64,000 nt of DNA from JBHOQX01 sp042408595 (GCA_042408595.1 JBHOQX010000115.1:1-64000); one strand, 5' to 3'. Positions 22,976-31,572 are shown, counted from the stretch's first letter. Program-made: numbers and translations. The notes: a model not told the origin generated them from the sequence alone.

Positions 22976-25525
22976 CTACCCGCGCAACGTCGCCCCGACA
23001 TCGCGCTCCAGCCCGCGGATGATCCGGGCGCGCAGCTTCGCCAGGTCGGCGTCGCTGAGGGTGCGCTGCTGGCTGCGGAAGGTCAGCCGAAAGGTCAGGC
23101 TACGCTTTCCCGCGCCGATCTGCTCGCCAGTGTAGACATCGAACAGCGTCAGCGCCTCCAGATCGCTTCCGGCGTGCCGGCGGATCGCCTCGGCTACGCG
23201 CGCCGCCGGCACCTCCGCGGGGACCACCACCGCCAGGTCCTGGCTGGCCGCCGGGTAGCGCGAGATCGGACGGTAGTGCACCGGCTGCGCCAGGGCGATC
23301 AGCGCCTCGAGATCGAGCTCGGCAGCCAACGCCCGCGGCGCCTCGATCCCCAGTCGCGCCCGCACGTCCGGGTGCAGCTCGCCGAGCACACCGAGAACGG
23401 CGGAGTCGCCGTGCTCCAGGCGCGCCGCGCGGCCCGGCTGGAAGCGTGGATCATCCGCCAGCGGCGCGTAGCGCACGCCCTCGATCCGCAGCCGCGCCAG
23501 CAGCGTCTCGACCACGCCCTTCAGGTCGAAGAAGTCCATCGCTTCCGGCGCACGGGTCAGCCACGAGAGGGGTTCGCGCCGGCCGGCCATGGCGATCGCC
23601 AGGCGACGTGGCTCGTCCGGCAGCACCGCGCCGGCGCGCCGCAGATACACCCGCCCGACCTCGAACAGCAGCACCCGCTCCCGCTCGCGCAGGTTTGCCG
23701 CCAGCGCCTCCAGCAGCGTCGGCAGCAGCGAGCGCCGCAGGTACTCGCGCTCCGGCGTCAGCGCGTTCGCCAGCTTCAGGTGCGCCGCTGCGTCGGCCGC
23801 CGCCGGGTCCACCCTGGCCACCGCCGCCATACTCAGCAGCGAGTAGGTGATCGCCTCGTCCAGCCCGGCGCCGGCCAGGATGTCGCGGGTGCGCTGCTCC
23901 AGCGCGAGCGGGCGGTTCTCGTGCTGCGCCGGCAGCACATCGGCCGGCAGCGTCGTCGGAATACGGTCGTAGCCGTACATCCGCGCGATCTCCTCGCACA
24001 GGTCGGCGGTCATTGTCACATCCTGCCGGAAGCTCGGCACGGCCACATGCACGGTCTCGGCGTCGCGCACCGTGCAGCCGAAGCCGAGCGGGCGCAGCAG
24101 CCCGGCGATCTCCGTGGCGCTCAGCGCGATCCCCAGAATACGCCGCACCTCATGGGGCGTCAGATCCAGCTCGACCGGTTGCCAGGGCTGTGGGTAGACA
24201 TCGATCATCCCCTGCGCCACCGTGCCGCCGGCCACCTGCTGCAGCAGGCTGAGGGCGCGGCGCTGCATCAGCGGCGGCAGTTCCCAGTCCACCCCCCGCT
24301 CGAAGCGGCGCGACGCCTCGGACGGCAGCTTCAGCGCGCGGGCGGTGCGCCGGATGGTCACCGGGTCCCAGATCGCCGCTTCCAGCAGCACCCGCGTCGT
24401 CGTCGCGCTCACCTCGCTCGACGCGCCGCCCATCACCCCGGCCAGCCCCAACGGCCCCGCCGGGTCGCAGACCAGTAGCGGGAGCAGCGTCCGGGCCTCG
24501 GAATCCAACGAGCCGGCCGCGGCGGAATCCGTCGCCTGTTCCCGGCCCCCAGCTCCCGGCCCCCCAAAGATGTGCTCCTTGCCGTCGAGGGTCGTCAGGC
24601 GTTCACCAGGCCGCGCCAGACGCACGATCAGGTGCTGGTCGGCCACCCGGTCGGCGTCGAAGGCGTGGCTCGGCTCGCCCAGCTCCAGCATCACATAGTT
24701 CGAGACATCGACGATGTTTTTGATCGGCCGCATCCCAGCCAGGATCAGCCGGCGCTGCATCCAGAACGGCGACGGGCCGACCGTCACCCCTTCGATCAGC
24801 GTCAGCGTGAAGCGCGGGCACAGCGCCGGCTCCTCGACCGTGACCCGCGCCCGGCCGGTGATCGGCGGGCCATCGGCGCGGAGCGCGACCTCCGGCAGCC
24901 GCAGCGGCACCCCGGTGAGCGCCGCCACCTCGCGCGCCACGCCGAGGATCGACAGCGCACGGGCGTAGTTCGGCGTGATCGCGATCTCCAGCACCACGTC
25001 GCCCAGGTAGTCCGCCAGCGGCGCGCCGACCGGCGCATCGTCCGGCAGGATCAACACCCCCTCGTGGTCATCCGACAGGCCGAGCTCCTTCTCGGAGCAG
25101 AGCATCGCATCGGACATGATCCCGCGCACCGGGCGGCCCTTCAGACGCATCTTGACCTTCCCCGCGGCGTGGCCATCGTACAGCTCGGCCCCCTCGCGGG
25201 CGAAGACGCCCTTCAGCGGGTGCGGCAACCGCCCCTGGCCCCGGTACGGGAACAGGTTCGGCGCGCCGGTGACCACCGTGTGCGGCGCGTCACCGCCGTA
25301 ATCGACATCCGCCAGCACCAGCCGGTCGGCGTTCGGGTGCGGCCGGACCTCCAGGATGTTCGCCACCAGAATGATGTCGCGCTCCCAGACCAGCTCCGCG
25401 CCGGGCAGGCCGATGTACTCGACCGACTCGACCTCCAGCCCGGAGAGCGTCAGCCGTTGCGCCAACTCCTCCGGCGACATGGCGACTTCCACGAACTCCC
25501 GCAACCACGAAAGCGGAACGCGCAT
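22976..25525 (-). CDS. pheT: Phenylalanyl-tRNA synthetase beta subunit
   Basis: 849 residues from ATG 25525 with GGAGGGG upstream; normal length for bacterial PheT. It begins MRVPLSWLREFVE. Domains in order: tRNA-binding EMAP-like region about 40-155 (ILEVRPHPNADRL), B3/B4 editing region, B5 domain, catalytic-like core, and C-terminal FDX-ACB anticodon-binding domain (about 755-849, SRYPAASQDLAVV). It pairs with PheS as an alpha2-beta2 enzyme. Unusually, a 721-residue glycosyltransferase gene separates it from pheS. An extra low-complexity stretch of about 30 residues (GGPGAGGREQ ... LDSEARTLL), encoded by 24480-24570, interrupts the B3/B4 region. Confidence 0.96.
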   Translation of the reverse strand: MRVPLSWLREFVEVAMSPEELAQRLTLSGLEVESVEYIGLPGAELVWERDIILVANILEVRPHPNADRLVLADVDYGGDAPHTVVTGAPNLFPYRGQGRLPHPLKGVFAREGAELYDGHAAGKVKMRLKGRPVRGIMSDAMLCSEKELGLSDDHEGVLILPDDAPVGAPLADYLGDVVLEIAITPNYARALSILGVAREVAALTGVPLRLPEVALRADGPPITGRARVTVEEPALCPRFTLTLIEGVTVGPSPFWMQRRLILAGMRPIKNIVDVSNYVMLELGEPSHAFDADRVADQHLIVRLARPGERLTTLDGKEHIFGGPGAGGREQATDSAAAGSLDSEARTLLPLLVCDPAGPLGLAGVMGGASSEVSATTTRVLLEAAIWDPVTIRRTARALKLPSEASRRFERGVDWELPPLMQRRALSLLQQVAGGTVAQGMIDVYPQPWQPVELDLTPHEVRRILGIALSATEIAGLLRPLGFGCTVRDAETVHVAVPSFRQDVTMTADLCEEIARMYGYDRIPTTLPADVLPAQHENRPLALEQRTRDILAGAGLDEAITYSLLSMAAVARVDPAAADAAAHLKLANALTPEREYLRRSLLPTLLEALAANLRERERVLLFEVGRVYLRRAGAVLPDEPRRLAIAMAGRREPLSWLTRAPEAMDFFDLKGVVETLLARLRIEGVRYAPLADDPRFQPGRAARLEHGDSAVLGVLGELHPDVRARLGIEAPRALAAELDLEALIALAQPVHYRPISRYPAASQDLAVVVPAEVPAARVAEAIRRHAGSDLEALTLFDVYTGEQIGAGKRSLTFRLTFRSQQRTLSDADLAKLRARIIRGLERDVGATLRG

Positions 25526-25592
25526 ACAACGCCCCTCCTCGCAATCCGCATGCATCAAAGGAGGACGGACGAACGTCAAGCGCAGGTGCCAC

Positions 25593-25651
25593 AATGACAC
25601 GATGACACGGTGACACCGTCCACCGTCCACCGTCCACCGTCCATCGTCCGT
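25593..25651. repeat. Compound octamer/heptamer repeat array between glycosyltransferase and pheT
   Basis: Three octamers (AATGACAC, GATGACAC, GGTGACAC) pass directly into five heptamers (CGTCCAC three times, CGTCCAT, CGTCCGT). It ends 11 bases from the glycosyltransferase stop. It is the clearest array in the window and shows both period lengths side by side. Confidence 0.75.
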
Positions 25652-25662
25652 CCTCCGCCACT

Positions 25663-27828
25663 TTACTTCACAAGAACAATACGCCCCAACTCGAGCGAAT
25701 CGCCTGCCAGTTTCCCGCGCTCGTCCCACATTCCTGCGCGCAGGCGAGCGGTAGGGTCGAACAGGCCGACCCGCAGCGTGTAGGCCCCTGGCGGCAGATC
25801 GGGCGGCAGGCGCAGCGCGTGGGCGTCCTCCACCCAGTCCCCGGCGACCCATTGGGTCATCGGGAAGGCCCCACCGCGCGGCTGTGCGTTGGCCGCGGCG
25901 GCGATCCGCTTGTCGGCGCCCAGCAGATGGATGAACACCGTCCAGTCGCGGTTCTGCCGGCCATTGGCGTGCCACATCAGCGTCAAGGCGAGCGCCTCGC
26001 CGGGGCGGACGATCGTCGGGCCGCGCCAGCCACGCAGCTCCGCGCCCGGATCGCCCGGCCGCCCGAACCGACCGTACACCGCCGTCCCCAGCCGGGCGAG
26101 CGCCTCGCGCTCCGGCAGCGTCTGGAACGGGTAGGCCGGGCGGATGACGCCGAACGGCAGCCAGAGCGCCAGCGCCGCCAGCCCGGCGATCAGCAGGAAC
26201 GTCCCACTCCCGGCACGCCGCACCCCTGCCGCCTCTGCCGTCCACCGCCCGCCAGCCGCCGAAACCAATCCCCACACCAGCAGCAGCGCCAGCGCCGGCA
26301 GGGCCGGGAACAGCAGCCGCCCCTGCCACGCCACCAGCCCCGCCGTCAGCGCGAAGGCCACGACCCAGCCGAGGGCCAGCAGCGATACCGCCAGCAGCAA
26401 AGCCACGGCCCGGCCGGAAGACACGGAGCAGGGGAGGATGGGAGAGGAGGGGATTGATGCACGTTGTCTCATCTGCTCTCCGTGCCTCCTTCGCTCCGTG
26501 TCTCCCTGCCTCGCGACCCGTCCACCGTTCACCGTCCAGCACCCCGCCAGCGCCCGTGCCCATCCGGCCAGCGCCAGCCCGCAGAGCGCGGCGTAGAGCC
26601 AGATGACCCATGCCGGCGGACGGACGTTCATCCAGCCGAAGCGCGCCCAGAACGAGCTGAACAGCGTCGCCAGGGCCGCCTGCCACGCCGCCAGGTGGCG
26701 CCAATCGAACGGCTGCGTGGCGAACTCGGCGCGGAACGCCTCCAGGCCGAACAGGTCGCCGTAGAGCCGCAGGTTGCGCCAGTACCACCAGCCGGCGGCC
26801 AGCGCCGCCACGCCCAGGATGAGCAGCGCAGCCAGCAAGGAGCGCCGCAGCCAGCCGGCGCCGCGCCCGCCCCACGGCAGCGCGGCGGCCAGCGCCAGCG
26901 GCACCAGGATCACCGCGCTCTGCTTAGTGATCAGCGCCAGGCCGAGAAGCCCGCCGATGGCGGTGTGGCGAAGGGCGGTGGGCGACGGACGAACGCGGGC
27001 CGTGCTGATGGCGACGTGGTCCCCATCCCACACCGCTTGCGCTCGCCGTCCATCGCCCGTCTTTCGTTCTCCGGCCGCTGTCGTCGTCGTAACCACCAGC
27101 CACAGCAGCGCCGCGCCGAGCGCGGCCAGCAGCGCGTCGTTCGTGACCAGCGCCGAGATAAACAGGAACTGCGGGTTGAACGCCATCAGCGCCGCCGCGA
27201 GCAGGGGGATGGGAGCGACGAGGAGGAAGGCCGAAGACCGCCGGGCGCCTACGCTCCCATCCCCCATCGCGAATCCCTGCACGAAACGCCGCCCCGCCAG
27301 CCAGGTACACACCACCGCCGCTGCGCCGGCCAGCGTCGAGACGCCGCGCGCCAGCCGCCAGGCCAGCACCTCGCCACGCCACGGCCAGAACTCGCGGCTG
27401 CCGTGCGCCACGGCGTTCAGCTCGCTCCCACCGGCCCAGGTAAAGCGCGGGTTGCCCGGCAGGTCGAACGCACGCGCCTCGCGCGGCAGCCAGCGCACCG
27501 CCGGCGTGGCCAGCAGATACGCCAGCGGCGGCTGATGTCCCTCGCCCGGCACGTCGCTCGCCTCCGGCGCGGCGCGCTGCACCGGCAGCCGCCCCTCGCG
27601 CGCCAGAAAGAAGACATACGCCGCATGCCCCGGCTCGTCCGGCCCCTCGCCGAGCGGCGTCGCCCAGTTGTACACTGCGGCGATCACCAGGTACAGGGCG
27701 AGCACGATAGCCAGCGGCCATCCAGAGGACAGGGAACGGGAGAGAGAGGAAGCGGGGGAGATCCCGTCACCTGCGCGCTCCCGGCCTCCCGGCCTTGCGG
27801 TCTCCCAGGCTGCCGTGTCGTCGGTCAT
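25663..27828 (-). CDS. Membrane glycosyltransferase (GT39/ArnT-like, GT-C fold) between pheS and pheT
   Basis: 721 residues; ATG 27828 is nine bases after the pheS stop. A first membrane helix lies at about 36-55, followed by the acidic motif GEGPDEPGHAAY, the GT-C signature for polyprenyl-phosphate-sugar donors. About ten more membrane segments follow, then a soluble C-terminal domain from about 590 (RGWRGPTIVRPGEALAL ... GDWVEDAHALRLP). It probably transfers sugar at the outer membrane face; acceptor unknown. The protein carries several low-complexity inserts encoded by repeat-like DNA (about 26410-26545, 26965-27075, 27205-27290), all keeping frame between membrane helices. A translational link with the Phe synthetase genes is unexplained. 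Confidence 0.85.
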   Translation of the reverse strand: MTDDTAAWETARPGGRERAGDGISPASSLSRSLSSGWPLAIVLALYLVIAAVYNWATPLGEGPDEPGHAAYVFFLAREGRLPVQRAAPEASDVPGEGHQPPLAYLLATPAVRWLPREARAFDLPGNPRFTWAGGSELNAVAHGSREFWPWRGEVLAWRLARGVSTLAGAAAVVCTWLAGRRFVQGFAMGDGSVGARRSSAFLLVAPIPLLAAALMAFNPQFLFISALVTNDALLAALGAALLWLVVTTTTAAGERKTGDGRRAQAVWDGDHVAISTARVRPSPTALRHTAIGGLLGLALITKQSAVILVPLALAAALPWGGRGAGWLRRSLLAALLILGVAALAAGWWYWRNLRLYGDLFGLEAFRAEFATQPFDWRHLAAWQAALATLFSSFWARFGWMNVRPPAWVIWLYAALCGLALAGWARALAGCWTVNGGRVARQGDTERRRHGEQMRQRASIPSSPILPCSVSSGRAVALLLAVSLLALGWVVAFALTAGLVAWQGRLLFPALPALALLLVWGLVSAAGGRWTAEAAGVRRAGSGTFLLIAGLAALALWLPFGVIRPAYPFQTLPEREALARLGTAVYGRFGRPGDPGAELRGWRGPTIVRPGEALALTLMWHANGRQNRDWTVFIHLLGADKRIAAAANAQPRGGAFPMTQWVAGDWVEDAHALRLPPDLPPGAYTLRVGLFDPTARLRAGMWDERGKLAGDSLELGRIVLVK

Positions 27829-27837
27829 CGTGTCACG

Positions 27838-28884
27838 TCAGCCGAACTGCTCGAGGAACCGCTCGTCGCCGCTGTAGAACCAGCGGATGTCGTCGATCCC
27901 GTACTTAAGAATGCCGATCCGCTCCGGGCCGAAGCCGCCGGCGAAGCCGCTGAACTCCGCTGGGTCGTAGCCGCCGTTGCGCAGCACGTTCGGATGCACC
28001 ATGCCGGTGCCCCCGATCTCCAGCCAGCCGGAGTATTTGCAGATCCGGCAGCCCTCGCCCGTGCACAGAAAGCAGCTCACATCCATCTCGGCGCTCGGCT
28101 CGGTGAACGGGAAGTAACTCGGCCGCAGCCGCACCCGCGTCCCCTCGCCGAACAGCCGCGTCGCCATGCCGTGCAGCGTGCCCTTCAAGTCCGCCATTGT
28201 CACAGTGCGCCCGACCATCAGAAACTCGAACTGATGGAACATCATCTCCGAGCGGGCCGTGACCTGCTCCATGCGGTAGCACTTGCCCGGCAGAATCACC
28301 CGCAGCGGCTCCGGCGCGAAGTGCCGCATGGCGTGGATCTGCCCCGGCGAGGTGTGCGTGCGCAGCAGCACCGGCGGCGAGTCGGGCGGCGTCGCCAGGT
28401 AGAAGGTGTCCTGCATGTCGCGCGCCGGGTGATCGGGCGGGAAGTTCAGCAGGCCGAAGTTGAACTCGTCGGTCTCGACCTCCGGGCTCTCCCACACCTG
28501 GAAGCCCATGTCGCCGAACGCCTCGACGACGTCGCGCAGCACCAGCGTGACCGGGTGCAGCCGGCCGAGGTCCGGCTGGCGGCCCGGCAGCGTGACATCC
28601 ACCCGGTCGGCTTCGAAGGCGTCCCGCAGGGCGGCGCGGGAAATCTGGGCCTCGGCCTGCTCCAGCGCGGCCTCCAGCGCGACGCGGGTGGCATTCAGCT
28701 CCCGGCCGACCGCCGGGCGCTCCTCCGGCGGTAGGGCGCCCAGCCCGCGCCCCAGCCGCACCAGCGCGCTCCCACGGCCCAGGTACGCGCTTTTCCAGGC
28801 CGCCAGCCCGGCCGGGTCGCGCACCTGCGCCAGATCGGCGAGCGCCCGTTCGCGGGTTGTCCGCAGCTCCTCCAGCATCCTCAT
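27838..28884 (-). CDS. pheS: Phenylalanyl-tRNA synthetase alpha subunit
   Basis: 348 residues from ATG 28884 (GGAGGAG upstream; a second ATG two codons on is possible). N-terminal coiled-coil about 1-85, then the class II catalytic core: LHPVTLVLRDVVEAFGDMGF, DTFYL, LLRTHTSPGQIHAM, YRMEQVTARSEMMFHQFE (motif 2), PSYFPFTEPSAEMDV, and the C-terminal ERIGILKYGIDDIRWFY (motif 3 region). Four Cys in a CxxC-x4-CxxC pattern (CFLCTGEGCRIC) suggest a structural metal site, known in a subset of PheS. Expression is controlled by a T-box leader with a Phe (UUC) specifier. The glycosyltransferase and pheT follow. Confidence 0.96.
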   Translation of the reverse strand: MRMLEELRTTRERALADLAQVRDPAGLAAWKSAYLGRGSALVRLGRGLGALPPEERPAVGRELNATRVALEAALEQAEAQISRAALRDAFEADRVDVTLPGRQPDLGRLHPVTLVLRDVVEAFGDMGFQVWESPEVETDEFNFGLLNFPPDHPARDMQDTFYLATPPDSPPVLLRTHTSPGQIHAMRHFAPEPLRVILPGKCYRMEQVTARSEMMFHQFEFLMVGRTVTMADLKGTLHGMATRLFGEGTRVRLRPSYFPFTEPSAEMDVSCFLCTGEGCRICKYSGWLEIGGTGMVHPNVLRNGGYDPAEFSGFAGGFGPERIGILKYGIDDIRWFYSGDERFLEQFG

Positions 28885-28899
28885 CGGCTCCTCCGCTTC

Positions 28900-29290
28900 C
28901 AACAGAAAAGGCCACGCGCTCGCAGGGACGAGGCGTGACCCGTGGTACCACCCTGATTCGGCGCGCCGCGCATGCGGCCGCGCCCTCATAGCCCGGATAA
29001 CGGCGGGCGACCGGAGGCGACTACTTGGAATGAACATGCAACGTGCACCACGGACACGGCGCGATAGCTCTCACCAGGGCACCGTTCCTGTGACACGTTA
29101 CATGCTACATTCGTTTCCCCGCTCGGCTCGGAAGGGAACTTCGGCGGGCGCCCACGGCGACGGCTCTCAGCCGCTGACCGTCGCTCTCTGGCCGCGGCAT
29201 CCCGCGTACTCGCTTCGTCACAGCCATCTCTTCAGTTGTCAGTGCAGCGACTGCCCGAAAGCGCTCACGCACGGGATTCGGGTGGCCGCA
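28900..29290 (-). promoter_or_regulatory. T-box riboswitch of pheS (Phe, UUC specifier)
   Basis: On the - strand the T-box core AGGGTGGTACCACGG is at 28940-28954. Stem I features precede it: AGAGAG (29184-29189), a GCGACGG/CCGTCGC stem with a GCTGAGAG-containing loop, then CCGAAG-TTC with the specifier TTC (Phe) at 29136-29138. Downstream a terminator stem, GGTCACGC with GCGTGGCC, is followed by TTTTC (28905-28940). Uncharged tRNA-Phe would favour the antiterminator and allow pheS expression. The upstream limit of the RNA is uncertain. Confidence 0.88.
28905..28940 (-). terminator. T-box-controlled intrinsic terminator before pheS
   Basis: An eight-pair stem (GGTCACGC/GCGTGGCC) with a T-run just after it, 20 bases before the pheS start. 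The 5' arm overlaps the T-box antiterminator. Confidence 0.8.
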
Positions 29291-29419
29291 CCCGTTCAGA
29301 GGCTGCGCTGCTCGCCCGAACCGCTCGTTTCAGGCCTCGTCTCGCCAGTGCCACGGCAGCGTCGGCGCTTCTTCCAGAGCGATCGAACAAACCTTGCACC
29401 TGTATCCTGTGATGTCTCT

Positions 29420-29447
29420 ACCCTAACGTTGCATTTTCCCTAGTAAA
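29420..29447 (-). promoter_or_regulatory. Candidate pheS promoter
   Basis: TTTACT (29442-29447), 16 bases, TAGGGT (29420-29425) on the - strand, starting four bases after the stop of the upstream methyltransferase gene. It would give a leader of about 520 bases. The stretch 29291-29419 between promoter and T-box stem I holds nothing else I can name. Confidence 0.4.
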
Positions 29448-29450
29448 CGC

Positions 29451-30239
29451 TCAGCTTCTCCCCAGGCTCCGCTGCCGCAGCGCCTCGAACAGGATGACGC
29501 TCCCGGCGATCGCCGCGTTGAGCGACTCGGCGCCGCCACGCATCGGGATCCCGACCAGCCGCGTGGCCCATGCCCGCGCATCCGCGCTCAGCCCCTGCGC
29601 CTCGTTGCCGACGATCAGCGCGGACGGCTGGCGCCAGTCGACCGCATAGTACGGCAGCGTCGCCGCGGCGTCCGCGGCGTAGACATGATCGACCGCCGCG
29701 AGCCGCTCGCCAACCGCCTCCCAGCCGAGATCCTGCTCCATCGCCAGGCGGAAGTGCGCACCCATCGCCGCCCGCACGACCTTCGGGCTGTACAGATCGA
29801 CCGTGCCATGCGCCGCCAGGACCTGCGCCACCCCGACCGCCTCGGCGCTGCGCAGCAGCGTGCCGGCGTTTCCAGGGTCCTGCAACCCGTCCAGCACCAG
29901 GATGAGCCCCGGGCGTCCCGACAGAACCTCCGGCCAGCGCGCCAGTGCGACCACCCCCTGCGGATGGACCGTCTCGGCGGCGGCGGCGACCACCTGCGCC
30001 GTCGCCGGACGGGCCGCCGGGTGGCGCTCCAGCACCGCCAGCAACGCCGCACCCGCTGGCGTCGCCACGAGCTGCTCCGGTGCGTAGAGCACCAGCTCGA
30101 GCGCCGCGCCGCTCGCCAGCGCATCGGCGGCCAGCCGCACCCCCTCAAGCACGAATATCCGCTCGCGGCGCCGCTCCCGTCGGTCGGCGGCCAGCAAGCG
30201 GATGCGCTTGACCTGCGGGTTCGAGGGGCTGCTGATCAT
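29451..30239 (-). CDS. TrmH/SpoU-family RNA 2'-O-methyltransferase
   Basis: 262 residues. The N-terminal substrate-binding domain (SNPQVKRIRLLA, FVLEGVRL) is followed by a SPOUT catalytic domain with all three motifs: LDGLQDPGNAGTLLRSAEA (motif 1), ALIVGNEAQGLS (motif 2) and IPMRGGAESLNAAIAGSVILFE (motif 3, the knot binding S-adenosylmethionine). It most likely methylates a ribose in 23S rRNA or tRNA (RlmB/TrmH type); the exact site is not set by sequence. It follows rplT by 15 bases and so belongs to the infC ribosomal operon. Confidence 0.92.
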   Translation of the reverse strand: MISSPSNPQVKRIRLLAADRRERRRERIFVLEGVRLAADALASGAALELVLYAPEQLVATPAGAALLAVLERHPAARPATAQVVAAAAETVHPQGVVALARWPEVLSGRPGLILVLDGLQDPGNAGTLLRSAEAVGVAQVLAAHGTVDLYSPKVVRAAMGAHFRLAMEQDLGWEAVGERLAAVDHVYAADAAATLPYYAVDWRQPSALIVGNEAQGLSADARAWATRLVGIPMRGGAESLNAAIAGSVILFEALRQRSLGRS

Positions 30240-30254
30240 CGCGCCGGGCGCGCG

Positions 30255-30614
30255 CTAGGCGGCCGTAGCGCGCTGCACCTGCTCAACAATGCTGCGAAAC
30301 GCGGCCGGATCGCGCACAGCCATATCGGCCAGCACCTTGCGGTTCAGATCGATCCCGGCGACCTTCAGCCCGTGCATGAACCTGCCGTAGGGCATCCCGT
30401 GCTGGCGGGCCGCGGCGTTGATCCGAATGATCCAGAGCCGGCGGAAGTCGCGCTTGCGGTTACGCCGGTCGCGATAGGCATACCACAGCGCCTTCATCAC
30501 CGTTTCGCGCGCCACCTTGACGCGCCGGCTGCGGCTGCCCCGGTAGCCCTTGGCCTGTGCCAGCAGTTTATTGTGCCGCTTTCGCGACATCATGCCGCGC
30601 TTGACGCGAGCCAT
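30255..30614 (-). CDS. rplT: Ribosomal protein bL20
   Basis: 119 residues from ATG 30614, with AAGGAG upstream. Highly basic; sequence typical of L20: MARVKRGMMSRKRHNKLL, YRGSRSRRVKVA, YAYRDRRNRKRDFRRLWI, HGLKVAGIDLNRKVLA. It binds 23S rRNA early in 50S assembly. In several bacteria L20 represses this operon by binding its mRNA; the 122-base gap upstream could hold such a site, but I cannot identify a structure with confidence. Confidence 0.98.
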   Translation of the reverse strand: MARVKRGMMSRKRHNKLLAQAKGYRGSRSRRVKVARETVMKALWYAYRDRRNRKRDFRRLWIIRINAAARQHGMPYGRFMHGLKVAGIDLNRKVLADMAVRDPAAFRSIVEQVQRATAA

Positions 30615-30736
30615 GCCAATCTCCTTTGTGCCAAGAATGATAGATCGTGTCTCGAAACCGGATGTTCTACCACCAGCGAATCGAGCAGTCGTTGCGCCAG
30701 CGCGGCGACCCCGGCCCACAGCCGCTCCGAAGTGGG

Positions 30737-30943
30737 CTAGCGGGTCGACCCGTACGGCAGCGCCTTTTTCACCATCGCGCGGTTCGCCGGGCTCATGGGC
30801 TTGGTCTTGTCGAGTTGCTGGAGCAGGCGGGTCGCCTTACGGCGGCGGAAGTGCCCCTTGCGCCCCTGGGATTGCACCCACTTGCCGCTGCCCGTCTGGC
30901 GGAAGCGTTTGGCCGCGCCCTTATGCGTCTTCATCTTCGGCAT
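30737..30943 (-). CDS. rpmI: Ribosomal protein bL35
   Basis: 68 residues, the usual size. It starts MPKMKTHKGAAKRFRQTGSG and is strongly basic. The ATG lies two bases after the infC stop, and the GAGGG ribosome site is inside the end of infC, so translation is probably coupled. It is a 50S subunit protein in the canonical infC-rpmI-rplT order. Confidence 0.98.
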   Translation of the reverse strand: MPKMKTHKGAAKRFRQTGSGKWVQSQGRKGHFRRRKATRLLQQLDKTKPMSPANRAMVKKALPYGSTR

Positions 30944-30945
30944 GG

Positions 30946-31572
30946 TTATCCCTCGTCGTTCGTGTTCTCAGCGGCGCCCTGGGCACTCTCGGCCGGGACG
31001 GGCACACTCTCACGCTTCGCCTGTGGCTCGGCCGGGCGCTGGCGCTGCTGTGCCGCCTTGGCCTTGGCGCTTGGCGCTAGCGTCAGCGAGAGCACACGGC
31101 CCTCCATCAGCGGGGCCTGTTCGACCGTGGCGATATCGCGCAGCGTCTCGCTCATCTGCTCCAGAATCGCCCGCCCAATATCCGGGTGGAAAATCTCGCG
31201 GCCGCGAAAGCGCAGGTTGAACTTGACCTTATGTCCTTCGAGCAGGAAGCGCCGCGCCTGCCTGGCCTTTACATCGAGATCGTGCTCGTCGGTCTTGGGC
31301 TCGAGCCGGATCTGCTTGATCTCGATCTGTTTCTGGTGCTTCCGCGCCTCGCGCTCTTTCTTCGACTGTTCATAGCGGAACTTGCCGTAGTCCATGATGC
31401 GGCAGACGGGCGGCACCGCCATGGGCGCGACTTCGACAAGATCCAGGCCGCGCTCCTCGGCTATAAGCAGGGCGTCGCGCACCGGCACAACTCCGACCTG
31501 CTCGCCTTCTTCGTCGATCAGGCGAACTTCTCGGGCGCGGATACGATTGTTGATGCGAAGCCGGTCTCTGAT
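30946..31572 (-). CDS. infC: Translation initiation factor IF-3, started by AUC
   Basis: 208 residues. The conserved N-terminal domain (RINNRIRAREVRLIDEEG) begins right after an ATC codon at 31572, which has GGAG seven bases upstream. A TGA lies seven codons further up in frame, and no ATG, GTG, TTG or CTG occurs between. A later GTG or CTG would delete part of the conserved N-domain. infC genes are known for AUU-type starts, read poorly when IF-3 is abundant, giving autoregulation. The C-terminal domain (SKKEREARKHQKQIEIKQIRL, KARQARRFLLEGHKVKF) is complete; a ~40-residue Ala/Glu/Pro tail extends beyond the family norm. Confidence 0.93.
   Translation of the reverse strand: MRDRLRINNRIRAREVRLIDEEGEQVGVVPVRDALLIAEERGLDLVEVAPMAVPPVCRIMDYGKFRYEQSKKEREARKHQKQIEIKQIRLEPKTDEHDLDVKARQARRFLLEGHKVKFNLRFRGREIFHPDIGRAILEQMSETLRDIATVEQAPLMEGRVLSLTLAPSAKAKAAQQRQRPAEPQAKRESVPVPAESAQGAAENTNDEG

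Noticed and set aside
22976..26875. A single 1299-residue protein made of a glycosyltransferase-antisense-like N-terminus and PheT
   Set aside because: The upstream part is merely another open frame across the glycosyltransferase gene; PheT starts at 25525 with a good ribosome site.
30615..30736. L20-binding autoregulatory pseudoknot before rplT
   Set aside because: Position is right and the control is known in other bacteria, but I cannot find the characteristic structure by eye.
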